Shown here piece after piece: positions 17,559-30,791 of a stretch of DNA of 64,000 bases. Every line of letters begins with the position of its first letter. The stretch's first letter is position 1. Origin of the DNA: Ancylobacter pratisalsi (GTDB taxonomy: Bacteria; Pseudomonadota; Alphaproteobacteria; Rhizobiales; Xanthobacteraceae). A program made the translations under genes and the position numbers. The notes under the pieces are model-generated. The model saw only the letters and a list, made by a program, of their open reading frames with translations. It was not told the DNA's origin and did no database searches. The stretch covers positions 3,902,001 to 3,966,000 of the forward strand of contig NZ_CP048630.1 in NCBI RefSeq assembly GCF_010669125.1. The letters are read 5' to 3'.

Positions 17559-18020
17559 ATGAAGACCTTTTCGGCGAAACCTGCCGATATTCAGAAGAAG
17601 TGGATCGTGATCGACGCTTCCGGCCTCGTGGTCGGCCGTCTCGCGACCCTCATCGCGACCCGCCTCAAGGGTAAGCACAAGCCGATCTACACCCCCCACG
17701 TCGATTGCGGCGACAACATCGTCGTCATCAACGCCGACAAGGTGGTTCTGACCGGCAACAAGCGCAACGCCAAGGTGTATTACCACCACACCGGCTTCCC
17801 GGGCGGCATCAAGGAGCGGACTGCCAAGTTCGTGCTCGATGGCCGTTTCCCCGAGCGTGTTGTCGAGAAGGCAGTTGAGCGCATGCTGGCGCGTGGCCCG
17901 CTTGGCCGCAAGCTCATGGGCAACCTGCGCGTCTACAAGGGCGCCAGCCACCCGCACGAGGCTCAGCAGCCTGAGACGCTCGACGTCGGCGCGCTCAACC
18001 GTAAGAATGTGGGGATCTGA
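17559..18020 (+). CDS. rplM: 50S ribosomal protein L13
   Basis: The 153-residue protein matches L13 along its length: [55 protein letters not shown] and [21 protein letters not shown]. It binds 23S rRNA early in large-subunit assembly. It is followed two bases later by rpsI, the usual L13-S9 pair. The promoter at 17471 and the leader hairpin at 17516-17537 belong to this operon; L13 represses its own operon in E. coli, so the leader may have a similar role (inference). Confidence 0.98.
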   Translation: MKTFSAKPADIQKKWIVIDASGLVVGRLATLIATRLKGKHKPIYTPHVDCGDNIVVINADKVVLTGNKRNAKVYYHHTGFPGGIKERTAKFVLDGRFPERVVEKAVERMLARGPLGRKLMGNLRVYKGASHPHEAQQPETLDVGALNRKNVGI

Positions 18021-18022
18021 TC

Positions 18023-18499
18023 ATGGCTGAGCTCATCCAGTCGCTCGACGGGCTCGAGGCCCTGAAGTCGCAGGACGCCGAGGCGCCCAAGCACGTCCAG
18101 AAGCTCGACAAGTACGGTCGCGCCTATGCCACCGGCAAGCGCAAGAACGCGGTTGCCCGCGTGTGGGTTCGCCCCGGCACCGGCAAGATCGTTGTCAACG
18201 AGCGCCCGGTCGAGACCTACTTCGCTCGCCCGGTGCTGCGCCTCATCATCCAGCAGCCCTTCACCACCGCGGCCCGCACCGGTCAGTATGACGTGGTGTG
18301 CACGGTTTCCGGCGGCGGGCTTTCCGGCCAGGCCGGCGCGCTGCGCCACGGCATTTCGCGCGCGCTCACCTATTACGAGCCCGAGCTGCGTGCGCCCCTG
18401 AAGAAGGGTGGCTTCCTGACCCGCGATTCGCGCGTCGTCGAGCGTAAGAAGTACGGCAAGGCGAAGGCCCGCCGCAGCTTCCAGTTCTCGAAGCGTTGA
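18023..18499 (+). CDS. rpsI: 30S ribosomal protein S9
   Basis: The 158-residue protein has an alphaproteobacterial N-terminal extension of about 30 residues before the conserved core [18 protein letters not shown], then [20 protein letters not shown] and the basic C-terminal tail ending QFSKR that reaches the P-site tRNA. It is cotranscribed with rplM and ends before a strong terminator at 18526. Confidence 0.98.
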   Translation: MAELIQSLDGLEALKSQDAEAPKHVQKLDKYGRAYATGKRKNAVARVWVRPGTGKIVVNERPVETYFARPVLRLIIQQPFTTAARTGQYDVVCTVSGGGLSGQAGALRHGISRALTYYEPELRAPLKKGGFLTRDSRVVERKKYGKAKARRSFQFSKR

Positions 18500-18525
18500 T
18501 CGGTTCGCGTTTACGACGATCAGAA

Positions 18526-18553
18526 GGGCAAGCCGCAAGGCTTGCCCTTTTTT
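18526..18553 (+). terminator. Rho-independent terminator after rpsI
   Basis: A perfect nine-base-pair stem GGGCAAGCC / GGCTTGCCC with a GCAA tetraloop is followed by six T residues, 27 bases after the rpsI stop. Confidence 0.92.
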
Positions 18554-18607
18554 CGTTTCTATCGGGGTCTTGCCGAATCTGTTCGGGAGCGGTTTGGTTC
18601 TATGATG

Positions 18608-18636
18608 AGGGCGGGCCCGTTTCGGGCCCGTGCCCT
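18608..18636 (+). repeat. GC-rich inverted repeat between rpsI and the GGDEF gene
   Basis: The arms AGGGCGGGCCCG and CGGGCCCGTGCCCT pair around a TTT loop with one bulged or mismatched base. No T-run follows, so it may be a leader structure of the GGDEF transcript. Confidence 0.4.
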
Positions 18637-18740
18637 CAGTGTGCCGAGGGTATCAAGGTCTCAAGAGGTATTGAGCAGTTTCCGGTTGCTATAGAAGGGG
18701 CTAGAATGTTGATGCTTCATACCTTGCACGCTGCCTGAAC

Positions 18741-19964
18741 ATGCTCGATCCGTGGACGCTCTGGGCGGTCCTCATATCCATCTCATTCCTGCTCGCCTGT
18801 GCGATGCTTTATGTGTGGTGGCTGACGCCAGCCGAGCCGGCGCTGGTGCAATGGTCCGCCGCCCTCCTGTTGCTGGCGCTGGGACTTCTTGGCAGCGTAC
18901 TGCACCGGCAGGTCCCTCATTTTGTGGTGGTGTCGCTGAGCAATAGTGCGCTTCTGGCCGCCTATGGGCTGCTCTGGAGCGGACTGAGGCGTTTCGACCG
19001 AAAGCCGGGCCGTCCGACCTATGTGCTGGTGGCGCCGGCCATATGGATCGTGCTCACCCAGCTTCCGCCCTTCAGCCATGACCTCGTGGCACGCGTGATC
19101 GTGCTCTCGCTCATGGTATGCGCGCTGTTGGGGCTCTCGATCCGCCAGGCCTGGCGGGGCATGGGCCTGACCAGCAAGGCGCGGCAGGCGCTGGTCGGGC
19201 TACTGGGCCTGTCCATCCTGATGAATCTCGCCCGTATCCTGATTGTCGGCCATGAGCCCGATAACAATGATCTGGAGCTGTTCACCAATCCGAACATGGT
19301 GTGGTTCGGGCTGGTCGGCGTGGCGATGACCATGTTCCTGAGCTTCACGCTGGTGCTGCTGGTGCGTGAGCGCGTCGAGCTGGTCTACAAGAGCGCGGCC
19401 CTGCTGGATTCCCTTACCGGCGTGCTCAACCGGCGCGGTTTCCTTGAGCAGGCGCTGCTATCGGCCGCGAATGGCGGGCTGTTTGCGGTGATGGTTCTGG
19501 ATCTCGATCATTTCAAGAACATCAACGACCGTTTCGGCCATGCCGAGGGCGATCGGATGCTGGCGGCGTTCGCTCGGGCGATGAGGGAGAGTCTGCGCCA
19601 GAGCGACATCATTGGCCGGAGCGGCGGCGAGGAATTCATCGCGCTGCTGCCGGGAGCCGAACCGGCGGCGGCACGGGAGGCGGCGGTCCGGATCCAGCGC
19701 ACCTTCGCGCAGACCAGTCTTCAGGTGGGGCTAAGGGATGCGGACGGCCCGGTGGTCGGCACGGTCAGCATCGGTCTCGCCTTCATGAATCTGCCGGCGG
19801 ACATCCCCCTGTTTGAGATCGAGGCCAAGCTTCAACTCTTCATCGCGGAGGCGGATGGCGCGCTTTACGGCGCCAAGGATGCCGGGCGCAACCGGATCGA
19901 GGCGGTCGGGGTGCGCGGGGCGGCGGCGGGTTCCGCGCCCGGCGCGGCGACGGGCGTCGCCTGA
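18741..19964 (+). CDS. Membrane-bound diguanylate cyclase (GGDEF)
   Basis: The 407-residue protein has six or seven N-terminal membrane segments (residues about 5-215) and a C-terminal GGDEF domain. The domain is complete: DSLTGVLNRRGF, LDLDHFKNINDRFGH, active-site GGEEF at residues 295-299, and an inhibitory-site RxxD (RQSD, 286-289) exactly five residues before it. It should make cyclic di-GMP and be product-inhibited. No EAL domain is present. The membrane part resembles 7TM-type sensor regions, ligand unknown. The gene stands alone between the rpsI terminator and convergent glnA; no strong ribosome site precedes the ATG. Confidence 0.9.
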   Translation: MLDPWTLWAVLISISFLLACAMLYVWWLTPAEPALVQWSAALLLLALGLLGSVLHRQVPHFVVVSLSNSALLAAYGLLWSGLRRFDRKPGRPTYVLVAPAIWIVLTQLPPFSHDLVARVIVLSLMVCALLGLSIRQAWRGMGLTSKARQALVGLLGLSILMNLARILIVGHEPDNNDLELFTNPNMVWFGLVGVAMTMFLSFTLVLLVRERVELVYKSAALLDSLTGVLNRRGFLEQALLSAANGGLFAVMVLDLDHFKNINDRFGHAEGDRMLAAFARAMRESLRQSDIIGRSGGEEFIALLPGAEPAAAREAAVRIQRTFAQTSLQVGLRDADGPVVGTVSIGLAFMNLPADIPLFEIEAKLQLFIAEADGALYGAKDAGRNRIEAVGVRGAAAGSAPGAATGVA

Positions 19965-19995
19965 AACGAAAAGGGGCGCCTTAAGGGCGCCCCTT
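19963..19995 (-). terminator. Terminator of glnA, convergent with the GGDEF gene
   Basis: A perfect ten-base-pair stem (19971-19980 with 19986-19995, five-base loop) is followed on the minus strand by TTTTCGTTTC. It serves the glnA transcript and may also stop readthrough from the GGDEF gene. Confidence 0.85.
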
Positions 19996-20015
19996 CCGTG
20001 GGAGATCCTGACGGA

Positions 20016-21425
20016 TCAGACCGAGTAGTACATCTCGAACTCGACCGGATGCGGCGTCATTTCGAAGCGCGCAACCTCGACCATCTTCAGCTCGATATAG
20101 GAGTTGATGAAGTCGTCGTCGAAGACACCGCCCTTCTTGAGGTAGTCGCGGTCCTTGTCGAGCGAGGACAGCGCCTCACGCAGCGAGGCGCACACGGTCG
20201 GGATCTTCTTCAGCTCCTTCGGAGGAAGGTCGTACAGATCCTTGTCCATGGCCGGGCCCGGATCGATCTTGTTCGCGATACCGTCAAGTCCCGCCATCAG
20301 CAGCGCCGAGAAGCAGAGATAGGGGTTCGCACCGGGGTCCGGGAAGCGGGTCTCGACGCGCTTGGCCTTCGGCGAGGTGGTGTAGGGGATGCGGCACGAG
20401 GCCGAACGGTTGCGCGAGGAATAGGCCAGCAGCACCGGCGCCTCGTAGCCCGGCACCAGACGCTTGTAGGAATTGGTGAGCGGGTTGGTGAAGGCGTTGA
20501 GCGACTTGGCGTGCTTGATGATGCCGCCGATGTACCACAGGCATTCCTGGCTCAGGTCGGCATACTTGTTGCCGGCAAACATCGGCTTGCCGCCCTTCCA
20601 GATCGACTGGTGCACATGCATGCCCGAGCCGTTGTCGCCGAAGACGGGCTTCGGCATGAAGGTCGCGGTCTTGCCGTAGACGTTGGCCACCTGGTGGATG
20701 CAGTACTTATAGATCTGCAGGTGGTCGGCCATGGTGACGAGCGGGCCGAACTTCAGGCCGAGCTCGTGCTGGGCGGAAGCCACTTCGTGGTGGTGCTTCT
20801 CGACCTTGGCACCCATGCGGGCCATCGCCGCCAGCATTTCGCCGCGCATGTCCTGGCCGCTGTCGATCGGGGGAACGGGGAAGTAGCCGCCCTTGGTCCG
20901 GACATGGTGGCCGAGATTGCCGCCTTCATAGTCGGTATCGGTGTTGGTGGGCAGCTCGACCGAATCCAGCTTGAAGCCGGTGTTGTAGGGGTCGGCCTTG
21001 TAGCGCACGTCGTCGAAGATGAAGAACTCGGCTTCGGGGCCGAAATAGACCGTATCGCCGATGCCCGTGGAGTTGAGATAGGCCTCGGCCTTCTTGGCGA
21101 TGCCGCGCGGGTCGCGCCCATAGGGCTCACCCGTGGTCGGTTCCAGCACGTCGCAGACAACGACGAGCGTGGTTTCCGAGAAGAAGGGATCGATGCATGC
21201 GGAATCGAGATCCGGCTGGAGGTGCATGTCGGACTCGTTAATCGCCTTCCAGCCGGCGATGGACGAGCCATCAAATGCCTGACCTTCGGCGAAGAAGTCT
21301 TCATCGACCATCGTAATGTCGAAGGTCACATGCTGCCACTTGCCGCGCGGATCGGTGAAGCGGAGGTCGACGTATTTCACGTCGTTGTCCTTAATCAGCT
21401 TCATTACATCCTTGGCCGTCGTCAT
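20016..21425 (-). CDS. glnA: Glutamine synthetase type I
   Basis: The 469-residue enzyme condenses glutamate and ammonia. Family landmarks are FDGSSIAGW, the metal-binding [10 protein letters not shown], the ATP-binding [16 protein letters not shown], and the adenylylation loop KDLYDLPP with Tyr398, the target of GlnE. Length is that of the dodecameric beta-type enzyme. It lies 132 bases downstream of glnB in the same direction; a strong hairpin sits between them at 21498-21527. Control probably comes from the sigma-54 promoter before glnB and from adenylylation, as in other rhizobia-like bacteria. Confidence 0.98.
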   Translation of the reverse strand: MTTAKDVMKLIKDNDVKYVDLRFTDPRGKWQHVTFDITMVDEDFFAEGQAFDGSSIAGWKAINESDMHLQPDLDSACIDPFFSETTLVVVCDVLEPTTGEPYGRDPRGIAKKAEAYLNSTGIGDTVYFGPEAEFFIFDDVRYKADPYNTGFKLDSVELPTNTDTDYEGGNLGHHVRTKGGYFPVPPIDSGQDMRGEMLAAMARMGAKVEKHHHEVASAQHELGLKFGPLVTMADHLQIYKYCIHQVANVYGKTATFMPKPVFGDNGSGMHVHQSIWKGGKPMFAGNKYADLSQECLWYIGGIIKHAKSLNAFTNPLTNSYKRLVPGYEAPVLLAYSSRNRSASCRIPYTTSPKAKRVETRFPDPGANPYLCFSALLMAGLDGIANKIDPGPAMDKDLYDLPPKELKKIPTVCASLREALSSLDKDRDYLKKGGVFDDDFINSYIELKMVEVARFEMTPHPVEFEMYYSV

Positions 21426-21497
21426 TATATCCGTACCTCTGTTTAATACTGCAGCGCGCTGCGGACAGCGTGGCGCCTGCGATGGTCGAACAACGAT

Positions 21498-21527
21498 ACG
21501 CGCCGCATCGCGAACGATGCGGCGCGT
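21498..21527. repeat. Perfect 13-bp inverted repeat between glnB and glnA
   Basis: The arms ACGCGCCGCATCG and CGATGCGGCGCGT flank a CGAA tetraloop. There is no T-run on either strand, so it is not a standard terminator; it could stabilise the glnB mRNA end or modulate the glnB:glnA ratio. Confidence 0.7.
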
Positions 21528-21557
21528 CCTGTCGGCCCAGGCATATTACGCGTGCAG

Positions 21558-22097
<540 letters not shown>

Positions 22098-22230
22098 TCA
22101 GGTTCGATAGGCGCGGGGGCGCGCGGATATTAGGCAAAGGCGAAGAAATGCCGCGTCGACGTCCGCGGAGGCTCGCCCGGCGGCGCCGAGAGCGCCTAGT
22201 CTGGCCGCTCCCGGCCGCCAATTTTTCGCG

Positions 22231-23721
22231 ATGAGACACTCTATGGAACTGCTGACACCTGACGAGATGGGGCGCGCCGACGCGCTGAGGATCGCTTCCG
22301 GGGTCGCCGGCGAGCGTTTGATGGAGCGCGCCGGCGCGGCGGTGGCGCGGGTCGCCGGGCTCCATTGCACCGCGGGCGGGCGGGTGCTGGTGCTGTGCGG
22401 ACCGGGGAACAACGGCGGCGATGGCTTCGTGGCGGCGCGCCTGCTGGCGGGCATGGGCTACCGGGTTCGCCTCGCGCTGCTCGGTACCGTCGACAGGCTG
22501 CGTGGCGACGCCGCGACGATGGCGGGGCAGTGGCGGGGCCCTGTCGAGGCGGCGGCTGATGCCTCGCTCGACGCCGTGGATTTTGTGATCGATGCGCTGT
22601 TCGGTGCTGGCCTCGCGCGCGATCTCGATGGAGATGCGCGCGCCCTGGTGGAGCGGCTCAATGCCCGCGACCTGCCGGTTCTCGCCGTGGACCTGCCGTC
22701 GGGGATCGATGGGGCGACCGGCGCGATACGTGGCGCGGCGGTGCGGGCGCGCTGGAGCGTCACGTTCTTTCGCGCCAAGCCCGGACATCTGCTGATGCCG
22801 GGTCGGCTGTCCTGCGGCGAGCTCAGCGTTGCCGATATCGGCATCGGTCCCGAGGTTCTGGACGTCATCCGCCCGTGCGCCTTCGAGAACAGGCCCGCGC
22901 TCTGGGCGTCGTCGTTCCCGGTGCCGCGCGCGCAGGGGCACAAGTACACGCGTGGCCACCTCGTCGCGGTTTCCGGTCCGCCGCAGGCGACAGGGGCGAC
23001 GCGACTCGCCGCCCGTGCCGCGCTGCGGGCAGGGGCGGGGCTGGTGACGGTTGCGTGCCCCGCCGCGGCGCTGCCGATCCATGCGGCAAACCTTTCCGCG
23101 ATCATGGTGCGTGCGGTCGATCATGCCGGGGAACTGGCGCAGCTTCTTGCCGACCGGCGGCTCGCGACGGTGGTGATCGGGCCCGGGCTTGGGGTCGGGC
23201 AGGGTGCGCGTGACCGGCTTCAAGCCTGCGCCGACCGCCGGCTGGTGGTGGATGCCGATCTCCTCAGCAGCTTCGCCGGGGCGCCGGATGAACTGGCCGC
23301 CGCGCTGAAGGAATCGCCCGCCGCCATTGCCACGCCCCATGACGGCGAGTTCGCCCGGCTGTTCGCGCGGTGCCCGCAGGTGCTGGAGCCTGTGTCGAAG
23401 ATCGAGCGGGTGCGGGCGGCGGCCCGCCGGCTGGGGATCGTGGTGGTGCTCAAGGGACCCGACACGGTAGTGGCGGCCCCCGATGGCCGGGCCGCGGTGG
23501 CCGCCAACGCGCCGCCCTGGCTGGCGACCGCAGGGGCCGGGGATGTGCTTTCGGGAATCATCGCCGGGCTGCTCTCGCAGGCCATGCCCGCCTTCGAGGC
23601 CGCCTGCGCCGGTGTGTGGGTGCACGGCGAGGCGGCGCGGGAGGCGGGGCCTGGCCTTGTGGCGGATGACCTGATCGACGCTCTGCGACCTGTCTACCGG
23701 CGGCTGTTCGCCCAGCTTTAG
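22231..23721 (+). CDS. nnr: Bifunctional NAD(P)H-hydrate epimerase / ADP-dependent NAD(P)H-hydrate dehydratase
   Basis: The 496-residue protein joins two repair domains. The N-terminal YjeF-type epimerase (about residues 5-215) has VLCGPGNNGGDGFVAARLL and VLAVDLPSGIDG. The C-terminal ribokinase-like dehydratase (about 230-490) has GHKYTRGHLVAVSG, VVIGPGLG, ATPHDGEFARLF and the catalytic GAGDVLSGIIAGLL. Together they restore damaged NAD(P)HX. An ATG at 22243 (MELLTPDEMGRAD) is an alternative start and matches the usual beginning of homologues. It diverges from glnB and ends about 210 bases before tRNA-Leu. Confidence 0.95.
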   Translation: MRHSMELLTPDEMGRADALRIASGVAGERLMERAGAAVARVAGLHCTAGGRVLVLCGPGNNGGDGFVAARLLAGMGYRVRLALLGTVDRLRGDAATMAGQWRGPVEAAADASLDAVDFVIDALFGAGLARDLDGDARALVERLNARDLPVLAVDLPSGIDGATGAIRGAAVRARWSVTFFRAKPGHLLMPGRLSCGELSVADIGIGPEVLDVIRPCAFENRPALWASSFPVPRAQGHKYTRGHLVAVSGPPQATGATRLAARAALRAGAGLVTVACPAAALPIHAANLSAIMVRAVDHAGELAQLLADRRLATVVIGPGLGVGQGARDRLQACADRRLVVDADLLSSFAGAPDELAAALKESPAAIATPHDGEFARLFARCPQVLEPVSKIERVRAAARRLGIVVVLKGPDTVVAAPDGRAAVAANAPPWLATAGAGDVLSGIIAGLLSQAMPAFEAACAGVWVHGEAAREAGPGLVADDLIDALRPVYRRLFAQL

Positions 23722-23933
23722 AATTGCGAGCGCGAAGGGCAGGCGGGCGGGCAACGCGCCCGTGTCTCGTTGCAGCGGCATTCCCATGCATTTTGGGCTG
23801 GCGCTGCGGCATCGCCGTGCTATAAGCCCGCACCCGGCAGGCGGCACCCTCGCGGGTGCGCGTGTCCGCGCGTCTTCGCGAGCTATTCTCGGGCATACGA
23901 TGCCCGGACGGCGGTGGGGACGAAGGCACGTAT

Positions 23934-24018
23934 GCGGGCGTGGCGGAACTGGTAGACGCGCGGGATTTAGGTTCCCGTGATGAAAGTCGTGGGGGTTCGA
24001 GCCCCTCCGCCCGCACCA
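23934..24018 (+). tRNA. tRNA-Leu (anticodon UAG)
   Basis: The acceptor stem GCGGGCG pairs with CGCCCGC, the anticodon loop TTTAGGT is closed by CGGGA/TCCCG, a long class II variable arm is present, and the T-loop GGTTCGAGCC is canonical. CCA is encoded. A TGCTATAAG box about 115 bases upstream is a likely -10 element. Confidence 0.97.
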
Positions 24019-24147
24019 GGACCCGCGATCGCCCGCAGCCTCCCGACCGAATTCGCAGCGACGAGGGCCCGCGGCGCAAGAGCGACGTGCCTCGCACAAC
24101 CATTTCGAGACTCCCCATCCGGGGAAAAAGACGAAGGCCGATAGAAC

Positions 24148-25500
24148 ATGCAGGTCACCGAACTCCTCGCCGAAGGTCTGAAGCGCGAATACCGCGTGGT
24201 GCTGCCGGCCGCCGAACTCGACGCCAAGGCCAATGAGCGCCTCGCGGAGATGAAGGACAAGGTCCGCCTCAACGGGTTCCGTCCCGGCAAGGTGCCCGTG
24301 GCGCATCTCAAGCGCATGTATGGCAAGTCGGTTCTGGCCGAGGTCATCGACCAGGCGGTGAACGACGCCAACTCCAAGATCGTCGAGGAAAACGGCTTCA
24401 AGCTCGCCCTGCAGCCCAAGGTGGAGCTGCCGCAGGACGAGGAAGCGGTGAAGGAAGTGATCGAGGGCAAGGCGGACCTGTCCTACACGGTCGGCCTTGA
24501 GGTGCTTCCCAAGATCGAGCTCGGCGACTTCAAGTCCATCGCGCTCGACAAGCCGGTTCTGGCCGTGACCGACGAGGAAGTCGGCGAGATGGTCAACCGC
24601 ATCGCCGAGGGTAACCGCCCCTACGCCGCCAAGGAAGATGTCGCCGCCAACGGCGACCGCGTCACCGTTTCCTTCGTCGGAACGCTGGATGGCGAGAAGT
24701 TCGAGGGCGGCTCGGGTGAGGATGTGCAGGTCGTGATCGGCTCAAACACCTTCATTCCCGGCTTCGAAGAGCAGCTTATCGGCATCAAGGCGGACGAGAC
24801 CCGCACCGTCAACGTGACCTTCCCCGAGAACTACCAGGCCGCGAATCTCGCCGGCAAGGCAGCCTCGTTCGAAGTGACCGCCCAGATGGTCGAAGTGCCG
24901 AGCGAGATGACGCTCGACGACGAGTTCGCCAAGACGCTCGGCATGGACAGCCTCGACGCTCTCAAGGAGCAGGTGAAGAGCCGTATCGCCCAGGAGCACA
25001 ACGCCCAGAGCCGCGCCAAGGTGAAGCGCAAGCTGCTCGATGCGCTGGACGGCCTGCACCAGTTCGAGGTGCCCCCGACCCTCGCCGAGCAGGAATTCGA
25101 GGGCATCTGGAATTCGGTGACCACCGAGATGGAACAGCAGAAGCGTTCCTTCGAGGATGAAGGCACGACCGAGGAAGCCGCCCGCGCCGACTACAAGAAG
25201 ATCGCCGATCGCCGTGTGCGTCTCGGCCTGGTGCTTGCCGAAATCGGCGAGAAGAACAACATCCAGGTCAGCGAGGACGAGGTGACCCGCGCCGTTGTCG
25301 AGCGGGCCCGCCAGTTCCCCGGCCAGGAGCAGCAGGTGTGGGAGTTCTACCGCCAGAACGCCCAGGCGCTGGCCAGCCTGCGCGCGCCGATTTTCGAGGA
25401 GAAGGTCGTCGATTTCCTCATCGAGCTCGCCAAGGTGAACGAGGTCCCCGTGACCCGTGAAGAGCTCTATGCCGAGGACGAGGCCGACAAGGCCGCGTGA
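24148..25500 (+). CDS. tig: Trigger factor, ribosome-associated chaperone and prolyl isomerase
   Basis: The 450-residue protein has all three domains: an N-terminal ribosome-binding domain with the signature GFRPGKVP (about residues 47-54), a central FKBP-type PPIase domain around [20 protein letters not shown], and a long helical C-terminal chaperone domain. It binds nascent chains at the ribosomal exit near L23. It lies between tRNA-Leu and clpP, a standard arrangement for this group, and ends before a strong terminator. The start is fixed by the family N-terminus [15 protein letters not shown]. Confidence 0.98.
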   Translation: MQVTELLAEGLKREYRVVLPAAELDAKANERLAEMKDKVRLNGFRPGKVPVAHLKRMYGKSVLAEVIDQAVNDANSKIVEENGFKLALQPKVELPQDEEAVKEVIEGKADLSYTVGLEVLPKIELGDFKSIALDKPVLAVTDEEVGEMVNRIAEGNRPYAAKEDVAANGDRVTVSFVGTLDGEKFEGGSGEDVQVVIGSNTFIPGFEEQLIGIKADETRTVNVTFPENYQAANLAGKAASFEVTAQMVEVPSEMTLDDEFAKTLGMDSLDALKEQVKSRIAQEHNAQSRAKVKRKLLDALDGLHQFEVPPTLAEQEFEGIWNSVTTEMEQQKRSFEDEGTTEEAARADYKKIADRRVRLGLVLAEIGEKNNIQVSEDEVTRAVVERARQFPGQEQQVWEFYRQNAQALASLRAPIFEEKVVDFLIELAKVNEVPVTREELYAEDEADKAA

Positions 25501-25810
25501 GTTCGGCGTAGCCGGCTCAGCCTGGCGCCTGCGCCCGACTGTTACGGCGGAATAGAAGGGGTCGGCGCAGGCCGGCCCCTTTTTCGTTGCCGGGCAGGCG
25601 GACGCCCGCTTCGGTCCGCCCGTCAGAGGTCGCGCGTTCAAGGGGCGCTAGCGAGGGCGCGGCGACCCGTCCGGTCGCGCACGATCTTCGATTGGGCTAT
25701 CCAGAGATCCCGAATTGCGACCCCACTCTAGCGGGAACGGACTTTCCGCTTATGTTGGGAAAGATGGATTCGCGGCCGGCGCCTTCCGCCGGATCGCTTA
25801 GGAGCGGAAT
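25501..25810. other. Intergenic region tig-clpP
   Basis: It holds the tig terminator (25556-25584) and about 225 bases of clpP upstream sequence. I found no convincing heat-shock promoter and no small gene here. AGGAGCGGA just before 25811 is the clpP ribosome site. Confidence 0.6.
25556..25584 (+). terminator. Rho-independent terminator after tig
   Basis: An eleven-base-pair stem AAGGGGTCGGC / GCCGGCCCCTT (one G-T pair) with a GCAG loop runs into five T residues (25580-25584), 56 bases after the tig stop. Confidence 0.9.
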
Positions 25811-26443
25811 ATGCGTGACCCTATCGATACCTATATGAACTATCTCGTCCCCATGGTGGTCGAGCAGACCAACCGGGGCGAGCGCTCCTACGACATTTAC
25901 TCGCGCCTCCTGAAAGAGCGCATCATCTTCCTGACCGGGCCGGTCGAGGACGGCATGGCGACCCTGATGGTCGCGCAGCTGCTGTTCCTCGAGGCGGAGA
26001 ACCCCAAGAAGGAAATCTCGATGTACATCAACTCGCCGGGCGGGGTGGTGACATCGGGGCTGGCGATCTACGACACCATGCAGTTCATCAAGCCTGCCGT
26101 GTCTACGCTGTGCATCGGCCAGGCGGCCTCCATGGGCTCGCTGCTGTTGACCGCCGGCGAGAAGGGCATGCGCTTCGCGCTGCCGAACGCGCGAATCATG
26201 GTGCACCAGCCTTCGGGTGGCTTCCAGGGCCAGGTGACCGACATCATGCTGCACGCGCAGGAAATCCTGAGCCTCAAGAAGCGGCTCAACGAGATCTATG
26301 TGAAGCATACCGGCCAGACGCTCGGCGCAGTGGAAGACGCCCTGGAGCGCGACAACTTCATGACGTCGGAAGCTGCCAAGTCCTTTGGACTTATCGACAA
26401 TGTGATCGACAAGCGCCCCGACGACGCCCCCGCCAAGCCCTGA
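25811..26443 (+). CDS. clpP: ClpP protease subunit
   Basis: The 210-residue serine protease shows the complete triad: Ser107 in GQAASMGS, His132 in IMVHQPSGG and Asp181 in LERDNFM. The start of the mature chain is preceded by a short propeptide region ([19 protein letters not shown]) containing the usual processing area. It forms tetradecameric rings that degrade proteins unfolded by ClpX or ClpA. clpX follows 377 bases downstream. Confidence 0.98.
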   Translation: MRDPIDTYMNYLVPMVVEQTNRGERSYDIYSRLLKERIIFLTGPVEDGMATLMVAQLLFLEAENPKKEISMYINSPGGVVTSGLAIYDTMQFIKPAVSTLCIGQAASMGSLLLTAGEKGMRFALPNARIMVHQPSGGFQGQVTDIMLHAQEILSLKKRLNEIYVKHTGQTLGAVEDALERDNFMTSEAAKSFGLIDNVIDKRPDDAPAKP

Positions 26444-26820
26444 TGGGGTCTAGGCTGGGTGATTGGGAAAGCCGTTTCGGCTTCCTATATTAAGGTGCAG
26501 GCCCGCCGTCTCTTCAATGGCGGGCTTGCGTGCATCGCGGTATCGCGCTTGCATGACGAACGGATGAAGTGTCGCCGGGAGGCGTGACGGGGTTACGGCA
26601 AAGGCGGGTAGAACCGCTGAAGTCGGGGATGGCGAGAATGCCGTCTTGATCGAGCCGCTTCTAGCATGCTTGGCTAGCGCGAACGGTCTAAGCCTTAAGT
26701 CGCTTCTTTTTGACGGCCAAAGGTGCCGTCGCGTTTCTCCCCACCTGGAGGCCCGCGGCGGCCTTCGAGACTGGGGCGGTACGGGCAAATGCCTGGCCCG
26801 CTGAGCGGACGGAGAGACGC
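26444..26820. other. Intergenic region clpP-clpX
   Basis: Contains two inverted repeats: a short one at about 26465-26483 (GGAAAGCCG / CGGCTTCC) and a stem GCCCGCC / GGCGGGC at 26501-26525 with an eleven-base loop, both possible clpP mRNA ends without a strong T-run. The rest has no coding-like frame. A GGAGAG ribosome site precedes clpX at 26821. Confidence 0.5.
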
Positions 26821-28095
26821 ATGAGCAAGGTTGGCGGCGGCGACAGCAAGAATACTCTTTATTGCTCGTTCTGCGGCAAAAGCCAGCACGAGGTTCGCAA
26901 GCTTATTGCGGGACCTACCGTGTTCATCTGCGATGAATGCGTCGAGCTGTGCATGGACATCATTCGCGAGGAGAACAAATCCTCGCTGGTGAAGTCGCGC
27001 GACGGGATTCCCACCCCTAAGGAAATCTGCAAGGTTCTGGACGATTACGTTATCGGCCAGTTCCATGCCAAGCGTGTGCTTTCGGTGGCGGTTCACAACC
27101 ACTACAAGCGCCTGAACCACGCAACGAAGCACGCGGGCGATGTCGAGCTCGCCAAGTCGAACATCATGCTGATCGGGCCGACAGGCTCGGGAAAGACGCT
27201 GCTCGCGCAGACGCTCGCCCGAATCCTCGACGTGCCCTTCACCATGGCGGACGCGACGACGCTCACCGAAGCGGGCTATGTCGGCGAGGATGTGGAGAAC
27301 ATCATCCTCAAGCTGCTGCAGTCGGCCGACTACAATGTCGAGCGGGCCCAGCGCGGCATCGTCTACATCGACGAGATCGACAAGATCAGCCGCAAGTCCG
27401 ACAACCCGTCGATCACGCGGGATGTCTCGGGCGAGGGCGTGCAGCAGGCGCTGCTGAAGATCATGGAAGGCACGGTCGCTTCCGTCCCCCCGCAGGGCGG
27501 ACGCAAGCATCCCCAGCAGGAGTTCCTGCAGGTGGACACGACCAACATCCTGTTCATCTGCGGCGGCGCCTTTGCGGGACTCGACAAGATCATCTCCTCG
27601 CGCGGTAAGGGCACCTCGATCGGCTTCGCGGCGGTGGTTTCCGCCCCCGAGGATCGCCGGCCGGGTGAAGTGTTCCGTGAGGTCGAGCCGGAAGATCTGC
27701 TGAAATACGGGCTGATCCCCGAATTCATCGGCCGTCTGCCGGTGATCGCGACGCTCGAGGATCTCGACGAGACGGCGCTGAAGCAGATTCTCTCGGAACC
27801 GAAGAACGCGCTGGTGAAGCAGTACCAGCGTCTCTTCGAAATGGAGAATGTCGAGCTGTCGATCCACGAGGAAGCGCTGGGCGCCATCGCCCGCAAGGCT
27901 ATCGAGCGCAAGACCGGCGCGCGTGGCCTGCGGTCGATCATGGAAGGCATTCTGCTCGACACGATGTACGACCTGCCGGGCCTTGAGGGCGTGGAAGAGG
28001 TCGTTATCTCCAAGGAAGTCGTCGAGCAGAACGCGCGACCGCTCTACATCTACGCGGACCGGGCGGCGACCGGCGACGCGGGCGCGAGTGCCTGA
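26821..28095 (+). CDS. clpX: ClpX ATPase, substrate-recognition subunit of ClpXP
   Basis: The 424-residue AAA+ unfoldase has an N-terminal C4 zinc finger (Cys15, 18, 37, 40), Walker A GPTGSGKT at 119-126, Walker [11 protein letters not shown], the pore loop GYVGEDVEN, and an arginine-rich sensor region TGARGLRS near the C-terminus. I chose the ATG at 26821 ([19 protein letters not shown]), which is the family N-terminus and has a ribosome site; the frame is open upstream without similarity. It delivers substrates such as cell-cycle regulators, including CtrA in Caulobacter, to ClpP. Confidence 0.98.
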   Translation: MSKVGGGDSKNTLYCSFCGKSQHEVRKLIAGPTVFICDECVELCMDIIREENKSSLVKSRDGIPTPKEICKVLDDYVIGQFHAKRVLSVAVHNHYKRLNHATKHAGDVELAKSNIMLIGPTGSGKTLLAQTLARILDVPFTMADATTLTEAGYVGEDVENIILKLLQSADYNVERAQRGIVYIDEIDKISRKSDNPSITRDVSGEGVQQALLKIMEGTVASVPPQGGRKHPQQEFLQVDTTNILFICGGAFAGLDKIISSRGKGTSIGFAAVVSAPEDRRPGEVFREVEPEDLLKYGLIPEFIGRLPVIATLEDLDETALKQILSEPKNALVKQYQRLFEMENVELSIHEEALGAIARKAIERKTGARGLRSIMEGILLDTMYDLPGLEGVEEVVISKEVVEQNARPLYIYADRAATGDAGASA

Positions 28096-28113
28096 GGGCC
28101 CGCGCGCATATCG

Positions 28114-28135
28114 CCCGGCCGGATCTCCGGCCGGG
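28114..28135 (+). repeat. Perfect 9-bp inverted repeat after clpX
   Basis: CCCGGCCGG / CCGGCCGGG with an ATCT loop, 19 bases after the clpX stop. There is no T-run, so a factor-assisted 3' end or transcript-stabilising hairpin is likelier than an intrinsic terminator. Confidence 0.5.
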
Positions 28136-28361
28136 GCCATGCCCGGCTCCCTTGACGGAGGCGGGACGCGTCTCCATCTGAATCGAGACCCCCGGTCCAC
28201 GACCGCATCGACGTGCCCCGCCAGGACGAGCCTGTTCCGGCCTGATCCTCTTCCGCACAGAGATTTCCGTTCGCGTTCCGGCCGCTTCGCGGCCCGGCTC
28301 ACCTCTTGCATGCCCTCCATGGCAGCAGGAGCGGCCAGTCGCTCATAGAAAGGAAAGAGCC

Positions 28362-30791
<2,430 letters not shown>

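Noticed and set aside
18496..18738. Possible 80-residue protein after rpsI
   Set aside because: It runs through the rpsI terminator and has no ribosome site. A CxxC-like pair occurs (CRIC, CPQC) but the frame is not supported otherwise.
19998..21446. 482-codon open frame antisense to glnA
   Set aside because: Complete glnA lies on the other strand; no independent evidence.
26695..28320. 541-codon open frame antisense to clpX
   Set aside because: Shadow of clpX; no family features.
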